The translations under genes were made by a program, and so were the position numbers. DNA of 64,000 nucleotides from Amoebidium appalachense (lineage: Eukaryota; Ichthyosporea): assembly GCA_963693365.1 (NCBI GenBank), contig CAVNZM010000011.1:9238001-9302000 (forward strand), given 5' to 3'. The notes under the pieces are model-generated. The model saw only the letters and a list, made by a program, of their open reading frames with translations. It was not told the origin of the DNA and did no database searches. Positions 1 to 9,643 of this stretch are shown piece by piece (position 1 is the first letter of the stretch; every line of letters begins with the position of its first letter).

Positions 1-42
1 AGTCAGAAGTGCATTAGAAAAAGAACGGGCAGAGATTTTTTT

Positions 43-74
<32 letters not shown>

Positions 75-1109
75 GAGGGAGGTGAGGGAGAAGGGGGGTG
101 GCTCTCATCTTATGTTTATCTTTACCTTCTCATCTCTCTACACCTTTCTCTCTCCCTCTCTCTCTCGTTGCTGTCCCTCACAAAGTTCCTCCTTCCTCCT
201 ACCTTCCCAGCAAGAGTCTCTGTCATGCACACTCTCTCTCTACCCCCTTCCCTCCCTCCCTTCCCTTCCTCCCTAATTCCCTCCCTAACCCCCCCCAACC
301 CCTCCCCCCCCCCCCCCCGCCCCCTGGCCCTCCCTCCCTCCCCCCTCCCTCCCTCCCTCCCTCCCTCCCTCCCTCCCTCCCTCCCTCCCTCCCTCCCTCC
401 CTCCCCCCTTCCCCTCTATTTTTTCACAGAATCTTTCTGAGGTAATAAATGCAAAACGCGTTACGCCCCTAGCTTCATCAGAAAAGCAGTCAGAAAATCG
501 AAGCTCTCTGGGTCCGTAGTTTAAAAAAAAATATGGGGGGGGGGTCTCATCTTCTCTCTCCTCTCTTTCTCTGGCTTGCTGTCGCTGCCGAAGATCCTTC
601 TTCCTTCCGCCTTCCCCGAGTCTCTTAGGCACTGAATCTCTCTCTCTCTCTCTCCCCCCCCTCCCCCCCCCCCCCCCCCCCCCCCCCCCTCCTCTCTCTC
701 TCTCCGTCCCAGCTTTCTCTCCCTCCCTCCCTCTCTCCCTCTCTCCCTCCCTTTCTCCCCACACAACCACATGCACACAAACAAAACATACAAACATGCA
801 GAGTGCACCGCCGACCAAGTTATGCGAAGTAAGTATCCTGGAGAGCAACACCCATATCGCAATGAGAACTAGGCGGCGGCGCCACAGAGTGCCATGAGAA
901 CTCAAGTATAGGGCATTCATACACTAAACCTGAAATTGGGAACTAGAAGCAAAATTGTTAACACACGGTAACGGCAGCAAATCAGGTGAAAGTTTTCCCT
1001 ATCAATTCTCGAATCTACGACCCTGTCTGATCTGTCATGTCTTGTTCAAACATCACATCCTTTTCCCCGTTTCTCTTCCTTTTTTTCCCGTGAGAATCCC
1101 CGGGGCAGG

Positions 1110-1149
<40 letters not shown>

Positions 1150-1194
1150 GTACCAAGTTGCCCTTGTTTCCCACCATTTCCCCGGTTTCAGCTC
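1..1194. repeat. Low-complexity block, no gene seen
   Basis: The segment starts with a poly(T) run passing into poly(G) at 39-73. Long CT/CCCT pyrimidine tracts follow at about 130-410 and 560-750, and a poly(G) tract lies at about 1,111-1,147. Open frames here are translations of these tracts and I do not support any as coding. A short unique stretch (about 750-1,080) shows nothing recognisable. Confidence 0.8.
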
Positions 1195-1380
1195 ACAGTC
1201 TCCTCCAGACCCCATATCTGCGTACGAGTATAGGGTGGCTGCAGGTTTTGAGGTAAGAATAAGAACGGGGTGGAGAGGAACAACGGTGTTTTAGTGCTGG
1301 TGGGGCTAGTTCTTATTCTTACCTCAAAACCTGCAGCCACCCTATACTCGTACGCAGATATGGGGTCTGGAGGAGACTGT
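1195..1380. repeat. Perfect 72-bp inverted repeat
   Basis: Positions 1,195-1,266 are the exact reverse complement of 1,309-1,380, separated by 42 nt. The right arm contains an intron acceptor (CTGCAG at 1,331-1,336) and the first codons of the cysteine-rich exon that follows. The left arm is therefore an inverted copy of an intron-exon junction. A transcript would fold into a 72-bp perfect hairpin. It may be a recent template-switch duplication, a foldback insertion, or an assembly artefact. Confidence 0.95.
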
Positions 1381-1572
1381 CTGTATACCAAAACTTCTCT
1401 GGGAAGTGCTTTCAAGGAGCAGTACGACGGGCATTGCTACACGTCATGTGAAGCAGACCCTCGTTGCCAGATCTACCTGTTGAACACCAACACCTGCCTT
1501 TGCGAACTGCTGTCCTTGTGTGACTTGCTGGGTCAAGGCAAAAACAAAACGTACAACCAGGACAGAACCAAG
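1337..1572 (+). CDS. Exon: cysteine-rich apple/PAN-like domain
   Basis: A pyrimidine-rich acceptor ends at 1,336 and a donor (AAG then GTGCAA) follows 1,572. The exon is open in one frame and encodes about 78 residues with regularly spaced cysteines: GGDC, GHCYTSCEADPRC, NTCLCEL and SLCDLL. This spacing resembles secreted apple/PAN-type modules, where Cys pairs staple a small beta/alpha fold used for binding; the assignment is by pattern only. Upstream in the same frame (from about 1,285) lies a Leu/Val-rich stretch (VLVLVGLVLIL) that could be a signal peptide if transcription starts before 1,280. The remaining exons are not securely found. The 5' edge overlaps the perfect inverted repeat, so the same junction exists in antisense just upstream. 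Confidence 0.5.
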
Positions 1573-1668
1573 GTGCAAAGTGGGTTTATCTCGCTTGCTT
1601 ACACACAATCACACACACATGCGGCAGAGTCTCCTTCCCTCTCCCTCTCCCTCTCTCTCACTCTCAGA

Positions 1669-1714
<46 letters not shown>

Positions 1715-1744
1715 CCTCTCCCCCCCCCCCCCCCCCCACCACTG

Positions 1745-1779
<35 letters not shown>

Positions 1780-2046
1780 CTCTCTCTCTCCCTCTCTCTC
1801 TCTTACTCTCTCTCTTTTTCTCCCCCTCTCCCTCCCTCCCAGAGTCTCTCTCTATATCTCTCTCGCTCACTTTCTCTCTTCCTCTACCGCTCTCCCCCTC
1901 CTCTTTCACTCTCACCTGGTCCCCCGCTCGCTCTGCCCTACCCTCTCTCTCACCCGCTCGCTCTCACACACTCTTTCTTGCTTTCCCCTTTATATCTGTT
2001 TTTTTCGTTCTGTGCTCGCCCTCTCCCCTCCCCCCAACCCAACCCA

Positions 2047-2081
<35 letters not shown>

Positions 2082-2100
2082 TTCCTCTCCGATCTCTCTC

Positions 2101-2135
<35 letters not shown>

Positions 2136-2312
2136 CCGCGCCTTCAGTCCCCGTGAAAGGTAAAAGATTCGAAACTTATGCTCTCTATCTCTGTTGCTCT
2201 CTCTTCCAAGTCTGCCTGGACGTTTTTTCCTTCTTATCTCTTTCTTTCGTTCTCTTGTTCCACCTCCCCCCCCTCCCTCCCCCCCTCCCCTCCCCCCCCC
2301 CCCCCCTCCACT

Positions 2313-2562
2313 CCCCGTGAGAGGTAAAAGATTCGGATCCCATTCTTTTCTGGAGGCATAGAAACCTTCTGATGATGGGCTCGGCTTAAGTGTCTTTTGC
2401 CTGCACGCATGATTGTTTGATTTCAGTTTTTTTTTGTTTTTGAGACGTTTTGTGTTTTTTTCTTTGTTCTTTCCTGGAGTCCATATTTCGAACCATCTAA
2501 AGCATACATCCAACCCCCCCCCCCCCCCCCCCTCCCCCCGCCCCCAACCCCCCCCCCCCCCC
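2313..2562 (+). repeat. Dispersed poly(C)-ended repeat, outlying copy
   Basis: This matches the family seen repeatedly in the ITFG1 introns. It has the GTGAGAGGT..AAGATTCG block, then 'GGAGGCATAG', 'TGATGATGGGCTC', the GACGTTTTGTG block and 'CCATATTTCGAACC', and ends in a long poly(C). It is the only good copy I found outside 22.8-38.6 kb. A partial second copy of the first block lies at about 2,146-2,180. Confidence 0.7.
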
Positions 2563-2773
2563 ACGCCTTCCCGGTCCCCCCTCCCCTCCCCCATCTCTCT
2601 TTTTATCTCTCTCCTCTTCAGTATCTACCTTTTCTCCACCTCTGTGCACATGTGCATTGGACCAGGTTAGACAAGCAGGGTGGGTGGATGGAAGGGATGG
2701 GGTGAGTGGGGGGTAGGCGGGGGGTCTGTCTCTCTCTGTTGGTGTGTGCATCTGGTAAACATGTTGGGCGTAC

Positions 2774-3000
<227 letters not shown>

Positions 3001-3058
3001 CTAGTGTATGTTTGTCATCCATTGTGTGTGTGTTTTTCCTTTTGGTTTCTGTGTGCAG

Positions 3059-3134
3059 GTGCATTGCCAACCCTGCCAGTAGTTGCAAGCCTGATCGACT
3101 CATGAGCACATCTGACAGCCACGGGCGCCACTAA
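3059..3134 (+). CDS. Possible terminal exon of the cysteine-rich gene
   Basis: A pyrimidine-rich acceptor (TTTGGTTTCTGTGTGCAG, ending at 3,058) precedes an open stretch encoding about 25 residues (CIANPASSC, then a polar tail SDSHGRH) and a TAA stop at 3,132-3,134. Its intron phase does not match the exon at 1,337-1,572 directly, so an intervening exon would be needed, or the two are unrelated. Support is only the splice acceptor and the plausible polar C-terminus. Confidence 0.25.
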
Positions 3135-3239
3135 CACCACACAGCTACGCATCCGCTATCCGGCAGATGTTGGTAGCTATTATCCCAACTCCCTCTCTTT
3201 CGAAATACAAAAATTTTCCGAGCACAAACACACCCAATC

Positions 3240-3258
3240 ACACACACACACACACAAC

Positions 3259-3315
<57 letters not shown>

Positions 3316-3576
3316 TTAGGGGGAGGGGGAGGGGAGGGGATGGGGAGGGACGGGGGGGGGGGCAGGGAGGTAGAGGAAGGGAGAGAGTGAGAAGAGAAAA
3401 ACTTTGAGTGAGAGGCTCTTCTCAAGGTCGGAGAGAGAGAGAGAGGGAGGGGAGGGGGAGGGGGGGGGGGGGGGGGGGAAAGGGAGGGGGGGGGGAGGGG
3501 GGGGGAGAGGGGGGAGGGGGGGGGGGGAAGGGAGGGAGGGGGGGGGGGGAGGGAGGGAGGGGGGAGGGAGGGAGGG

Positions 3577-3627
<51 letters not shown>
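3240..3627. repeat. (CA)n followed by G/GA purine tract
   Basis: A (CA)n array at 3,240-3,314 passes into G-rich and then (GA)n purine sequence to about 3,627. The purine strand stays on the plus strand for about 310 bp, a triplex/H-DNA-prone composition. No gene is seen. Confidence 0.95.
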
Positions 3628-3629
<2 letters not shown>

Positions 3630-3715
3630 GAGTGAAAGTGTGGATGTGTGACATATGCGTATTACATATACGGTGTTTGTGTGCTTGTGTGTGAGTGAGG
3701 GAGAGAGTATATCGG

Positions 3716-3849
3716 AGAGAGACGTGCACGACCGACTTTCCCGGGGCAATGTTCTGTCACCTCTTTTGGGTTGACAACTGCTACTGCCTGAACAAGCAAG
3801 CAGCAGCTCACAGGAACGTTCGATGCAGTGTTGGTCGTTTTATTTTTAA
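3716..3849 (+). CDS. Possible second apple/PAN-like exon
   Basis: An open plus-strand stretch encodes the cysteine pattern CTTDFPGAMFC..FWVDNCYCLNK..RC. Its CxxDxxxxxxC...NCxCL layout echoes CEADPRC...NTCLCEL in the exon at 1,337-1,572. It could be a repeated module of the same secreted protein. Splice borders are weak (an AG near 3,719, a candidate donor near 3,845), so this stays tentative. Confidence 0.25.
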
Positions 3850-4336
3850 CTTTTTCAAAATTTCCCATACTACATCATTCCAACCATTAACATGAACTTC
3901 AAGCTAGTTTATGACCTCAGGCTGTTCCCATTGTTTTTGGAACCTTCACTATTATTCCTTTAAAAAATCCCATCGTGCTCAGGGACGAAGTTTCGCATGG
4001 GCACGGCAGGGTCTGCACTTAATACAAGTAGAATGTATATTAGTTGCACACACACACACACGGAGGTGATCAGTCTCTATATGGGTGCAATATACTACCT
4101 ACTGAGTGTGTACTTAATCGGGCTGCATGCACTATCACCTAAGCATCACACAAGTGTTCACACGGTGCTGGAGAGCCTGTGCAACAGTCAGTCATCAATA
4201 TAACTCCCGGTTTATTATGGATTTGTGGCGGGGTTTATTTACTCCGCGGGGGTCAGAGCACAACACGGTTGTGCTCTCGGGAAAATACATCAGGTAGAGC
4301 ACACAGCTAACCTAGCCCTAGTACGGGACTGCAGGC

Positions 4337-4541
4337 GGTGCGCTCCGAGCCAATCAAACGGCCGAGAGCCATCCAGCTATTACGTAACACACCACTTTCT
4401 CGGCGATCGGATTAAAAATGGGACCAAGACCCATTTTTTTGATCATGCGCACGCCAGCGGCAGTTTAATTTTTTTTTCTTTTTTTTTTTGCGACACTTTT
4501 TTGAACGTACACTGCAAATAACACGTTCGTGTCTTAATAAA
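4337..4541 (+). promoter_or_regulatory. CCAAT promoter-like module
   Basis: GGTGCGCTCCGAGCCAATCA begins at 4,337 and carries a CCAAT box, with an AT-rich ATTAAAAAT near 4,410. The nuclease ATG is at 4,542. A 23-nt near-copy of the module (two mismatches) occurs at 40,587-40,609, which supports a shared regulatory element. Direction is inferred from the downstream start codon. Confidence 0.4.
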
Positions 4542-5060
4542 ATGGGTGTCGATGACTTCTGGAGGTGTTGTGTTGACTATGAGTACTGCTCTGCGCGCCG
4601 TAGTGTAGTTGCGAAGGAGGAACTGAAGAGCTCTCGGGTGGGAATAGACGTCACATCCAACCTCCTGTACGCTGTTTGCACAGGTTACTCGGTACCAATC
4701 TGCCATCAAAAGCAGGGATAGAAGCACTACCTGAAAAGTAGTAACTGACATAGTGACAACCGTTGCCAAAAAGCTCCAGACTATTACGGTTGCGGCCATC
4801 GTTCCTTTTTGTGTTTTTGATGGAAAGAAACTGCCCGGTAAAATGAGAAGGAATAGAGATGAAGAAAAGGCAAACAATCTACGCCTCGGCGTGGAAAGTT
4901 ACAAAGCAGACAAAGAAAGGAATAAAGATCAGTACACGAAACATTTCAAAGCCGCCCTTTCCATACCAGACAAAGTGACAGCTGCCGTAATTGCGTACCT
5001 GAGGGCCAAAGAGTACAACTACGTGGTGGCCCCTTCCTAGGCCGACTCGCAGCTTTTGTA
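4542..5060 (+). pseudogene. EXO1/XPG-type flap nuclease N-terminus, interrupted
   Basis: ATG at 4,542 in good context (AAAATGG) opens MGVDDFWRCC, like the MGxxGLW start of XPG/FEN1/EXO1 nucleases, followed by a VGIDVTSNLLY segment matching the first catalytic Asp region (DxxxWL). A short phase-compatible intron (donor after 4,682, acceptor near 4,737) would join this to IVPFCVFDGKKLPGK, the hallmark VFDG motif. The stretch ALSIPDKVTAAVIAYLRAKE then leads into the VVAP(Y)EAD catalytic block. At that block the Glu codon is TAG (5,038-5,040), immediately before ADSQLLY, so the catalytic acidic residue is replaced by a stop. The rest of the nuclease core is missing. Family members cut 5' flaps in DNA repair; this copy looks dead or truncated. 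The small intron is my inference. Confidence 0.6.
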
Positions 5061-5063
5061 TAA

Positions 5064-5864
5064 CATGTTAAAACAATCGTTGACTACTTGTATAGGGATG
5101 AGTTGCGCCAGGGAGAGGTGGTGAACGAGAAAGCAGCATTGTTGCGGTGGCTGAAGGGGGAGAGGCGGAGTCTTTCTCACGACCGGCTGGATACTTTTGG
5201 GTTTCTCTACGGCAGTATTGAAAACGAGAGAGAGGTGGGTGAAGGAGCGGAAAAGAAGAAACAGAGATTGCAAGGCATTAGGCTGAATATGCTACGTGGC
5301 ATGGAAAAGGGGCACCATATCGTTTTTGTGTCGTTTTGGGTAGATGATGCAGTGCCTAGTTTTGAGGTGGCCAGTAATATTAATGCTATGTATTGTGGTG
5401 AAGTTAAGGAAATCAGCACGGCATACTGCTCCTGCAAAGCTGGGGCCTTTCGTGACTGTGATCATGTTTGTGGTCTTCTTCACATCTTGCACATGATTGA
5501 GTTCCTTAACCCTGAAAAGCTATTGCCTTGTACAGCTGTTCGGAATAGCTTGTTGGACCCAGGTGGGCCACCCATAAGCAACACGCGGCCCTTGTCTGAT
5601 CTTGATTTTGCAAAACCACTGCTTACCGGGAAACAGGGGAAACGGGGCTGGGAGCGCGAGGGTGCTGAGTCTCTTAAACTAGAACCACCAGCCGACAGTG
5701 TAGTTGAGGAACGGTTGGCTAAACTGAAATCTCTGGGTGTGTCCACTATGTGTTTCAATCCAGTGGTTGCAGCACAGAAGCTAAGGGAGGAAAGAGAGGT
5801 TGAGCTGGGGGCAGAAATATTGTATAACATGTTCATGCGTGGTGGCCAAGAGGGGGCTCAGTAG
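5064..5864 (+). CDS. SWIM zinc-finger reading frame
   Basis: Open from just after a stop at 5,061 to a TAG at 5,862-5,864, about 265 codons. No ATG occurs until about residue 75 (MLRGMEKG), so it is either a 3' exon or a degraded gene. A SWIM motif is clear: a beta-strand lead-in, AYCSCKAG, then CDHVCGLLHIL, giving CxC..CxHxC. SWIM domains bind zinc and are typical of MULE transposase C-termini and YqaJ-associated proteins, where they mediate DNA or protein contacts. The N-terminal half (RDELRQG.., GERRSL..) is not recognised. It follows the broken EXO1-like nuclease in the same direction. A 14-nt direct repeat (TTGTATAACATGTT) flanks it at 5,056-5,069 and 5,820-5,833, which may mark insertion or chance coding similarity. 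Confidence 0.6.
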   Translation, partial: HVKTIVDYLYRDELRQGEVVNEKAALLRWLKGERRSLSHDRLDTFGFLYGSIENEREVGEGAEKKKQRLQGIRLNMLRGMEKGHHIVFVSFWVDDAVPSFEVASNINAMYCGEVKEISTAYCSCKAGAFRDCDHVCGLLHILHMIEFLNPEKLLPCTAVRNSLLDPGGPPISNTRPLSDLDFAKPLLTGKQGKRGWEREGAESLKLEPPADSVVEERLAKLKSLGVSTMCFNPVVAAQKLREEREVELGAEILYNMFMRGGQEGAQ

Positions 5865-6008
5865 TAGCACTACCCTTGTGATGTATGAACTACAGTGACT
5901 TAAAGCCTCGGAGAGTAATAAAGGATCAAAGCCACAAGCTGGCTTCTGAATCAGTAGTGATGCTGCCGTGCACTGGCTATATCCCTCCCTCCGGACCATG
6001 GTGGTGGT

Positions 6009-6015
6009 AGTGGGT

Positions 6016-6051
<36 letters not shown>

Positions 6052-6074
6052 GGGGGGAGGGGGAAGGGGGGGGG
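6009..6074. repeat. Poly(G) tract, copia insertion target (left half)
   Basis: A G-rich tract of about 65 bp ends exactly at the first base of the left LTR. The tract resumes right after the right LTR (9,644-9,680). The element therefore sits inside a G tract, and its target duplication would be GGGGG. Confidence 0.85.
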
Positions 6075-6379
6075 TGTCGAACAGGATAGCCATCCGGTAT
6101 GCCCTGCGTTAGCGTAGCACTAGTGATCGGGAATATTCGAGATATTCGGGATAAACTGGTGGATAGGTTCACGATAGATCAGGATAGATCTAGAAGAGTC
6201 TAGAAGATTCTATTGGAGTGTTTTGATTGGTAGCGACTAGATCCATAGCGGCGGGTAGACCAATCGGGAATAGTATGTAACATTCCAGTTAGCCAGACCA
6301 CAAGTATATAAATGTCCCGGCAGGCCAGTCAATGTAAGTCAGCAAATAATAAAGTCTCACAGAGAAACCTCTAAGTTAC
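6075..6379 (+). repeat. Left LTR of copia element (305 bp)
   Basis: Starts TGTCGAACAGG and ends CTAAGTTAC. It is identical to 9,338-9,642 except one base (T at 6,313, G at 9,576). It holds CCAAT boxes in both orientations (near 6,223 and 6,262), a TATA box (TATATAAA, 6,305-6,312) and a polyadenylation signal (AATAAA, 6,348-6,353), as expected for U3/R. One substitution in 305 bp points to a recent insertion. Confidence 0.96.
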
Positions 6380-6396
6380 GGTTATGGGCCCAGTGC
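6380..6396 (+). promoter_or_regulatory. Primer binding site, initiator Met-tRNA half type
   Basis: GGTTATGGGCCCAGTGC directly follows the left LTR. The same core is used by Drosophila copia, which primes from a fragment ending in the anticodon arm of initiator Met-tRNA rather than from the tRNA 3' end. The match is from my knowledge of copia. Confidence 0.75.
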
Positions 6397-6427
6397 AACG
6401 CTACGATCAAGCGACTGTTGAGACAAG

Positions 6428-9097
6428 ATGGGAAGAGCAAAATGTCCAGTTCCCATGTATGAAGGAGAAGGCAAGGGCAAAATCTCCTACTCAATGTGGG
6501 CCATGCGCATGAAGTGCTTCCTCGAGGGCGAGGAATTATGGTACACGATTGAAGACGTGGCTCCTGAAGTGATAGGAGAGGACGGCGAACCGGTGGAGCA
6601 ACCTCCGGTGGAGATCGACCCCTTGGATCAGAAGAAGGCGACTTCCTACCTGGTGGAGACACTAGGTGATGTACCTGCAAGCCTGTGTCGGCGAGCTATT
6701 GCCGTAGGAAATCCCAAGGACATATGGGATACGGTAGCATCATACGCTGCGCGCAACACAGATGAGCACAAGAGAATGTTGATTCAACAGTTCTGGCGTG
6801 CTGATATGATGCCGACGGAAAGCGTGCTGGAGTATGCGGCCCGCCTGGAGTGCATTGTGCAGGATCTTCTTCATATCGATCCCAATGGAGTTAGTGAGGA
6901 CATGGTTGCCGAGAAATTCCTGGACGGTGTAGGCGCTGACGACCGATTCCGCACCGACGTTAGGACCATTCAAGCTTTACCAGCAGCTGAGAAGACAATG
7001 GAAAAGATAATCGCCAAGCTGCGTGGTTTTGAGGAGAACGAGGCTGCAAGGGAACAGCAGCGGGTGATGATGACCAGCACCCAATGGCGCGGCGGTACGC
7101 CACGACAGGACACCGGCAAGCCGCGCGTGACTGACATATCCAAGGTGGAGTGTTACAAATGTCACAAGTTTGGGCACTACAAGTCACAGTGTCCAAAGAA
7201 GAAGAAGGGCGGCAATCGCGGCGACAAGGCGAAGCAGAACGGAGCTTCCAAGGAGATACTCGCCATGGCGGTAAACAGCGGACTCCCTTCTTCAACTGAG
7301 TGGTATTGGGACTGCGGCGCAACCTCCCATGTCACATGCCGAAAGGACTGGATGGAAGACTTCCGGTCGATCACACCCAAACCCGTCGCTCTGGGTAACA
7401 CCCCGGGTGTGATGGCGCTAGGAATAGGCGTCGTAAGATTAACAAGTGAGTTCCAGGGCAACAGCATGACATTTAGACTGCAGAATGTGCTGTACGTGCC
7501 AGCATTTGGAACTAACGTGATGTCGGCTTCAAGCGCCGGCAAGCACGGGTTAAGAGGCATCACCGACGGTCGACAGTGTACGATTGAGAGTGCCACAGAT
7601 GGCCAAGTTGTGGCCCGTGGGGTAGTGGAGGGAGGCCTGTATCGTCTCCTAGTGAAACCCGTATGTGAGAGCGTGAACATGGTGACCACTGCAGTCGGCA
7701 GCAGTGGGGGTAACACCGTGTGTGAGCCGGTAAAGGGCAGCGCCAGTTTATGGCACCGGCGGTTTGGTCATGTGGCAATAAACACGCTACAGAAGATGGT
7801 TAAAGAAAACATCGTCGAGGGTCTGTGCATCGACTGCAAAACCCAGGATGACGGTGTGTGCGAGGGATGCGCGAGAGGGAAGCAAGCCCGGCTCTCTTTC
7901 AGTAAGCTACCCCGCAAGACAGCGCCAGCGAAGCTCGACAGAGTTCATTCTGATGTGGCAGGACCGTTCAACAAGGAGTCGCTGCAAGGTTCCAAGTATT
8001 ATGTCACCTTCATCGACGACAAGACAAGGTTCACTACGGTGTACTTCATGAAACATAAATCCCAAGTGCATACTTACTTCAAGAAGTACAAGGCACACGT
8101 AGAGAAGCAACACGGTGCCAGCATCAAGATTCTGCGTTCCGACAACGGGGGTGAGTACACCTCCACTGAGTTCAAGTCGTTCCTGGAAGCGTGCGGCATT
8201 GAACATGAGGCGACAGTCCCTTACACACCAGAGCAGAATGGTGTAGCAGAGAGGGCTAACAGGACCATTGTCGAGACGGCGCGCTGCATGCTGCAGTCAG
8301 CAGGCATGAGTATGGGGTTCTGGCAGCTAGCAGTACAGGCAGCTGTGTACATCAAGAACCTGACGCCAACCACAGTACTGGGTGGCATGACACCTTGGGA
8401 GGCATGGTATGGAGAGAAGCCCGATGTTAGCCATCTACGTGTATTTGGTAGCAAGGCATTTGTCCATGTGCCGAAGGACGAGCGCAGGAAGCTAGACGCC
8501 AAGAGTCGGGAGTGTAAATTCGTCGGCTACACAGGTGACAGCAAGACGTACTTGTTGTGGGACACCGAGGCGCGCAAGACTATCGTCGGGCGAGATGTGG
8601 TGATCGATGAATCATGCACCCCAAAGGCCGGTATTCCGGTGGTGCAAGATGAGCCAATGGAATTGCTGATGCATAAGCCAATCGGAAATCAGCAGAGCTT
8701 GGAATCGAGGAATCCAATCAGCGTCAAGAAGCAACATTCCTTTCGGAAGCCTGCAATCGGCACTGACAGTGGATATGATTCAGATGCTATCGGCGACGGC
8801 GCGGGCGAGGACAGCGGCGATTCGGACGCGGCAGGGTCAGGAGACGAGGAAGATAGTGCAGAGTTGCAGGTTGCAACCAGAAGTGCCTATCCGTCTATGA
8901 CTACAAGGCGCGGTGGGACCTACGGCATCAACGCAGGTGTAGTAGAGTACCGCGACAGTATCAGCATGGCAATTGAGAGTGCTGATAGCAATGAGGATGA
9001 CCCTGTGACACTGGAAGAAGCAATCTCCAGGCCAGCATCAAACACATCGACGTTCAGTACCACTACACCCGTGAGTGTGTGGAGAATGGGGATGTAG
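6428..9097 (+). CDS. Copia Gag-Pol with RT deleted
   Basis: One 889-codon frame starting 32 nt after the primer site. In order: a copia-type Gag (about residues 1-230); a CCHC knuckle (CYKCHKFGHYKSQC, about 241-254); an aspartic protease core DCGATSH (about 295-301, usually DSGA); an integrase zinc region (WHRRFGH..CEGCARGK); and the rve core with HSDVAG, DNGGEY and EQNGVAE carrying the D, D, E triad. The usual reverse transcriptase and most of RNase H are absent. The frame reaches the normal TLEEAISRP segment just before RT, and then a deletion joins it out of frame to the RNase H tail near 9,030-9,040. The last residues (after SRPAS) are therefore read-through of the wrong frame. The copy must be mobilised in trans if at all. 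Polyproteins act in cytoplasmic virus-like particles; integrase acts in the nucleus. Confidence 0.95.
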   Translation: MGRAKCPVPMYEGEGKGKISYSMWAMRMKCFLEGEELWYTIEDVAPEVIGEDGEPVEQPPVEIDPLDQKKATSYLVETLGDVPASLCRRAIAVGNPKDIWDTVASYAARNTDEHKRMLIQQFWRADMMPTESVLEYAARLECIVQDLLHIDPNGVSEDMVAEKFLDGVGADDRFRTDVRTIQALPAAEKTMEKIIAKLRGFEENEAAREQQRVMMTSTQWRGGTPRQDTGKPRVTDISKVECYKCHKFGHYKSQCPKKKKGGNRGDKAKQNGASKEILAMAVNSGLPSSTEWYWDCGATSHVTCRKDWMEDFRSITPKPVALGNTPGVMALGIGVVRLTSEFQGNSMTFRLQNVLYVPAFGTNVMSASSAGKHGLRGITDGRQCTIESATDGQVVARGVVEGGLYRLLVKPVCESVNMVTTAVGSSGGNTVCEPVKGSASLWHRRFGHVAINTLQKMVKENIVEGLCIDCKTQDDGVCEGCARGKQARLSFSKLPRKTAPAKLDRVHSDVAGPFNKESLQGSKYYVTFIDDKTRFTTVYFMKHKSQVHTYFKKYKAHVEKQHGASIKILRSDNGGEYTSTEFKSFLEACGIEHEATVPYTPEQNGVAERANRTIVETARCMLQSAGMSMGFWQLAVQAAVYIKNLTPTTVLGGMTPWEAWYGEKPDVSHLRVFGSKAFVHVPKDERRKLDAKSRECKFVGYTGDSKTYLLWDTEARKTIVGRDVVIDESCTPKAGIPVVQDEPMELLMHKPIGNQQSLESRNPISVKKQHSFRKPAIGTDSGYDSDAIGDGAGEDSGDSDAAGSGDEEDSAELQVATRSAYPSMTTRRGGTYGINAGVVEYRDSISMAIESADSNEDDPVTLEEAISRPASNTSTFSTTTPVSVWRMGM

Positions 9098-9204
9098 AAC
9101 TTGTGTATTGCAGCACGAACAGTAACGTGGCCGACATGTGCACCAAAGCTTTAGGGAGACTTAAGTTAGTGCAGCATCGGCAGGCCATCGGCATGGCTGA
9201 GTAA
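9036..9204 (+). pseudogene. RNase H C-terminal remnant of the copia element
   Basis: In another frame from the Gag-Pol, the stretch beginning SIKHIDVQYHYTRE and ending at a TAA (9,202-9,204) contains VADMCTKALGRLK. These are the standard copia RNase H end motifs (KHIDvryHfirE, LADifTK). It marks the right edge of the internal deletion. Intact copia elements carry roughly 1.5 kb of RT/RNase H between these joined ends. Confidence 0.9.
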
Positions 9205-9326
9205 GAACTACAATTAGTGTAGTGTTAATGTTCGTGTAGTAGGTGTTATATGTGTTAGTATAGTAGCATAGTTTTAGAGTTGCATCTTAGGTTTAGGTTG
9301 CATGCGGTAGATAGATAGAACACAGT

Positions 9327-9337
9327 GCAAGTGGGGG
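9327..9337 (+). promoter_or_regulatory. Polypurine tract of the copia element
   Basis: The purine-rich stretch AAGTGGGGG ends directly at the first base of the right LTR, the expected site for plus-strand priming. It contains one T. Confidence 0.6.
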
Positions 9338-9642
9338 TGTCGAACAGGATAGCCATCCGGTATGCCCTGCGTTAGCGTAGCACTAGTGATCGGGAATATT
9401 CGAGATATTCGGGATAAACTGGTGGATAGGTTCACGATAGATCAGGATAGATCTAGAAGAGTCTAGAAGATTCTATTGGAGTGTTTTGATTGGTAGCGAC
9501 TAGATCCATAGCGGCGGGTAGACCAATCGGGAATAGTATGTAACATTCCAGTTAGCCAGACCACAAGTATATAAAGGTCCCGGCAGGCCAGTCAATGTAA
9601 GTCAGCAAATAATAAAGTCTCACAGAGAAACCTCTAAGTTAC
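9338..9642 (+). repeat. Right LTR of copia element (305 bp)
   Basis: Same 305 bp as the left LTR with one mismatch. It is followed by an A and then the resumed G tract. TATA box at 9,568-9,575. Confidence 0.96.
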
Positions 9643-9643
9643 A

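Larger units (their letters stand above)
6075..9643 (+). mobile_element. Copia (Ty1/copia) retrotransposon, RT-deleted copy
   Basis: Two near-identical LTRs, an initiator-tRNA-type primer site, Gag-protease-integrase, an RNase H remnant and a polypurine tract define a Ty1/copia element of 3.57 kb. An intact element would be about 5 kb. Near-identical LTRs with a deleted RT suggest that the deleted form itself was copied by a relative's enzyme, or that deletion followed a recent insertion. Confidence 0.95.

Noticed and set aside
1670-2594. Proline-, serine- or glycine-rich frames across CT, poly(C) and poly(G) tracts
   Set aside because: Open only because of homopolymers; the same happens in many intronic tracts on both strands.
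4443-4877. 144-codon minus-strand frame with hydrophobic start
   Set aside because: It is antisense to the nuclease-like exons, which carry recognisable motifs.
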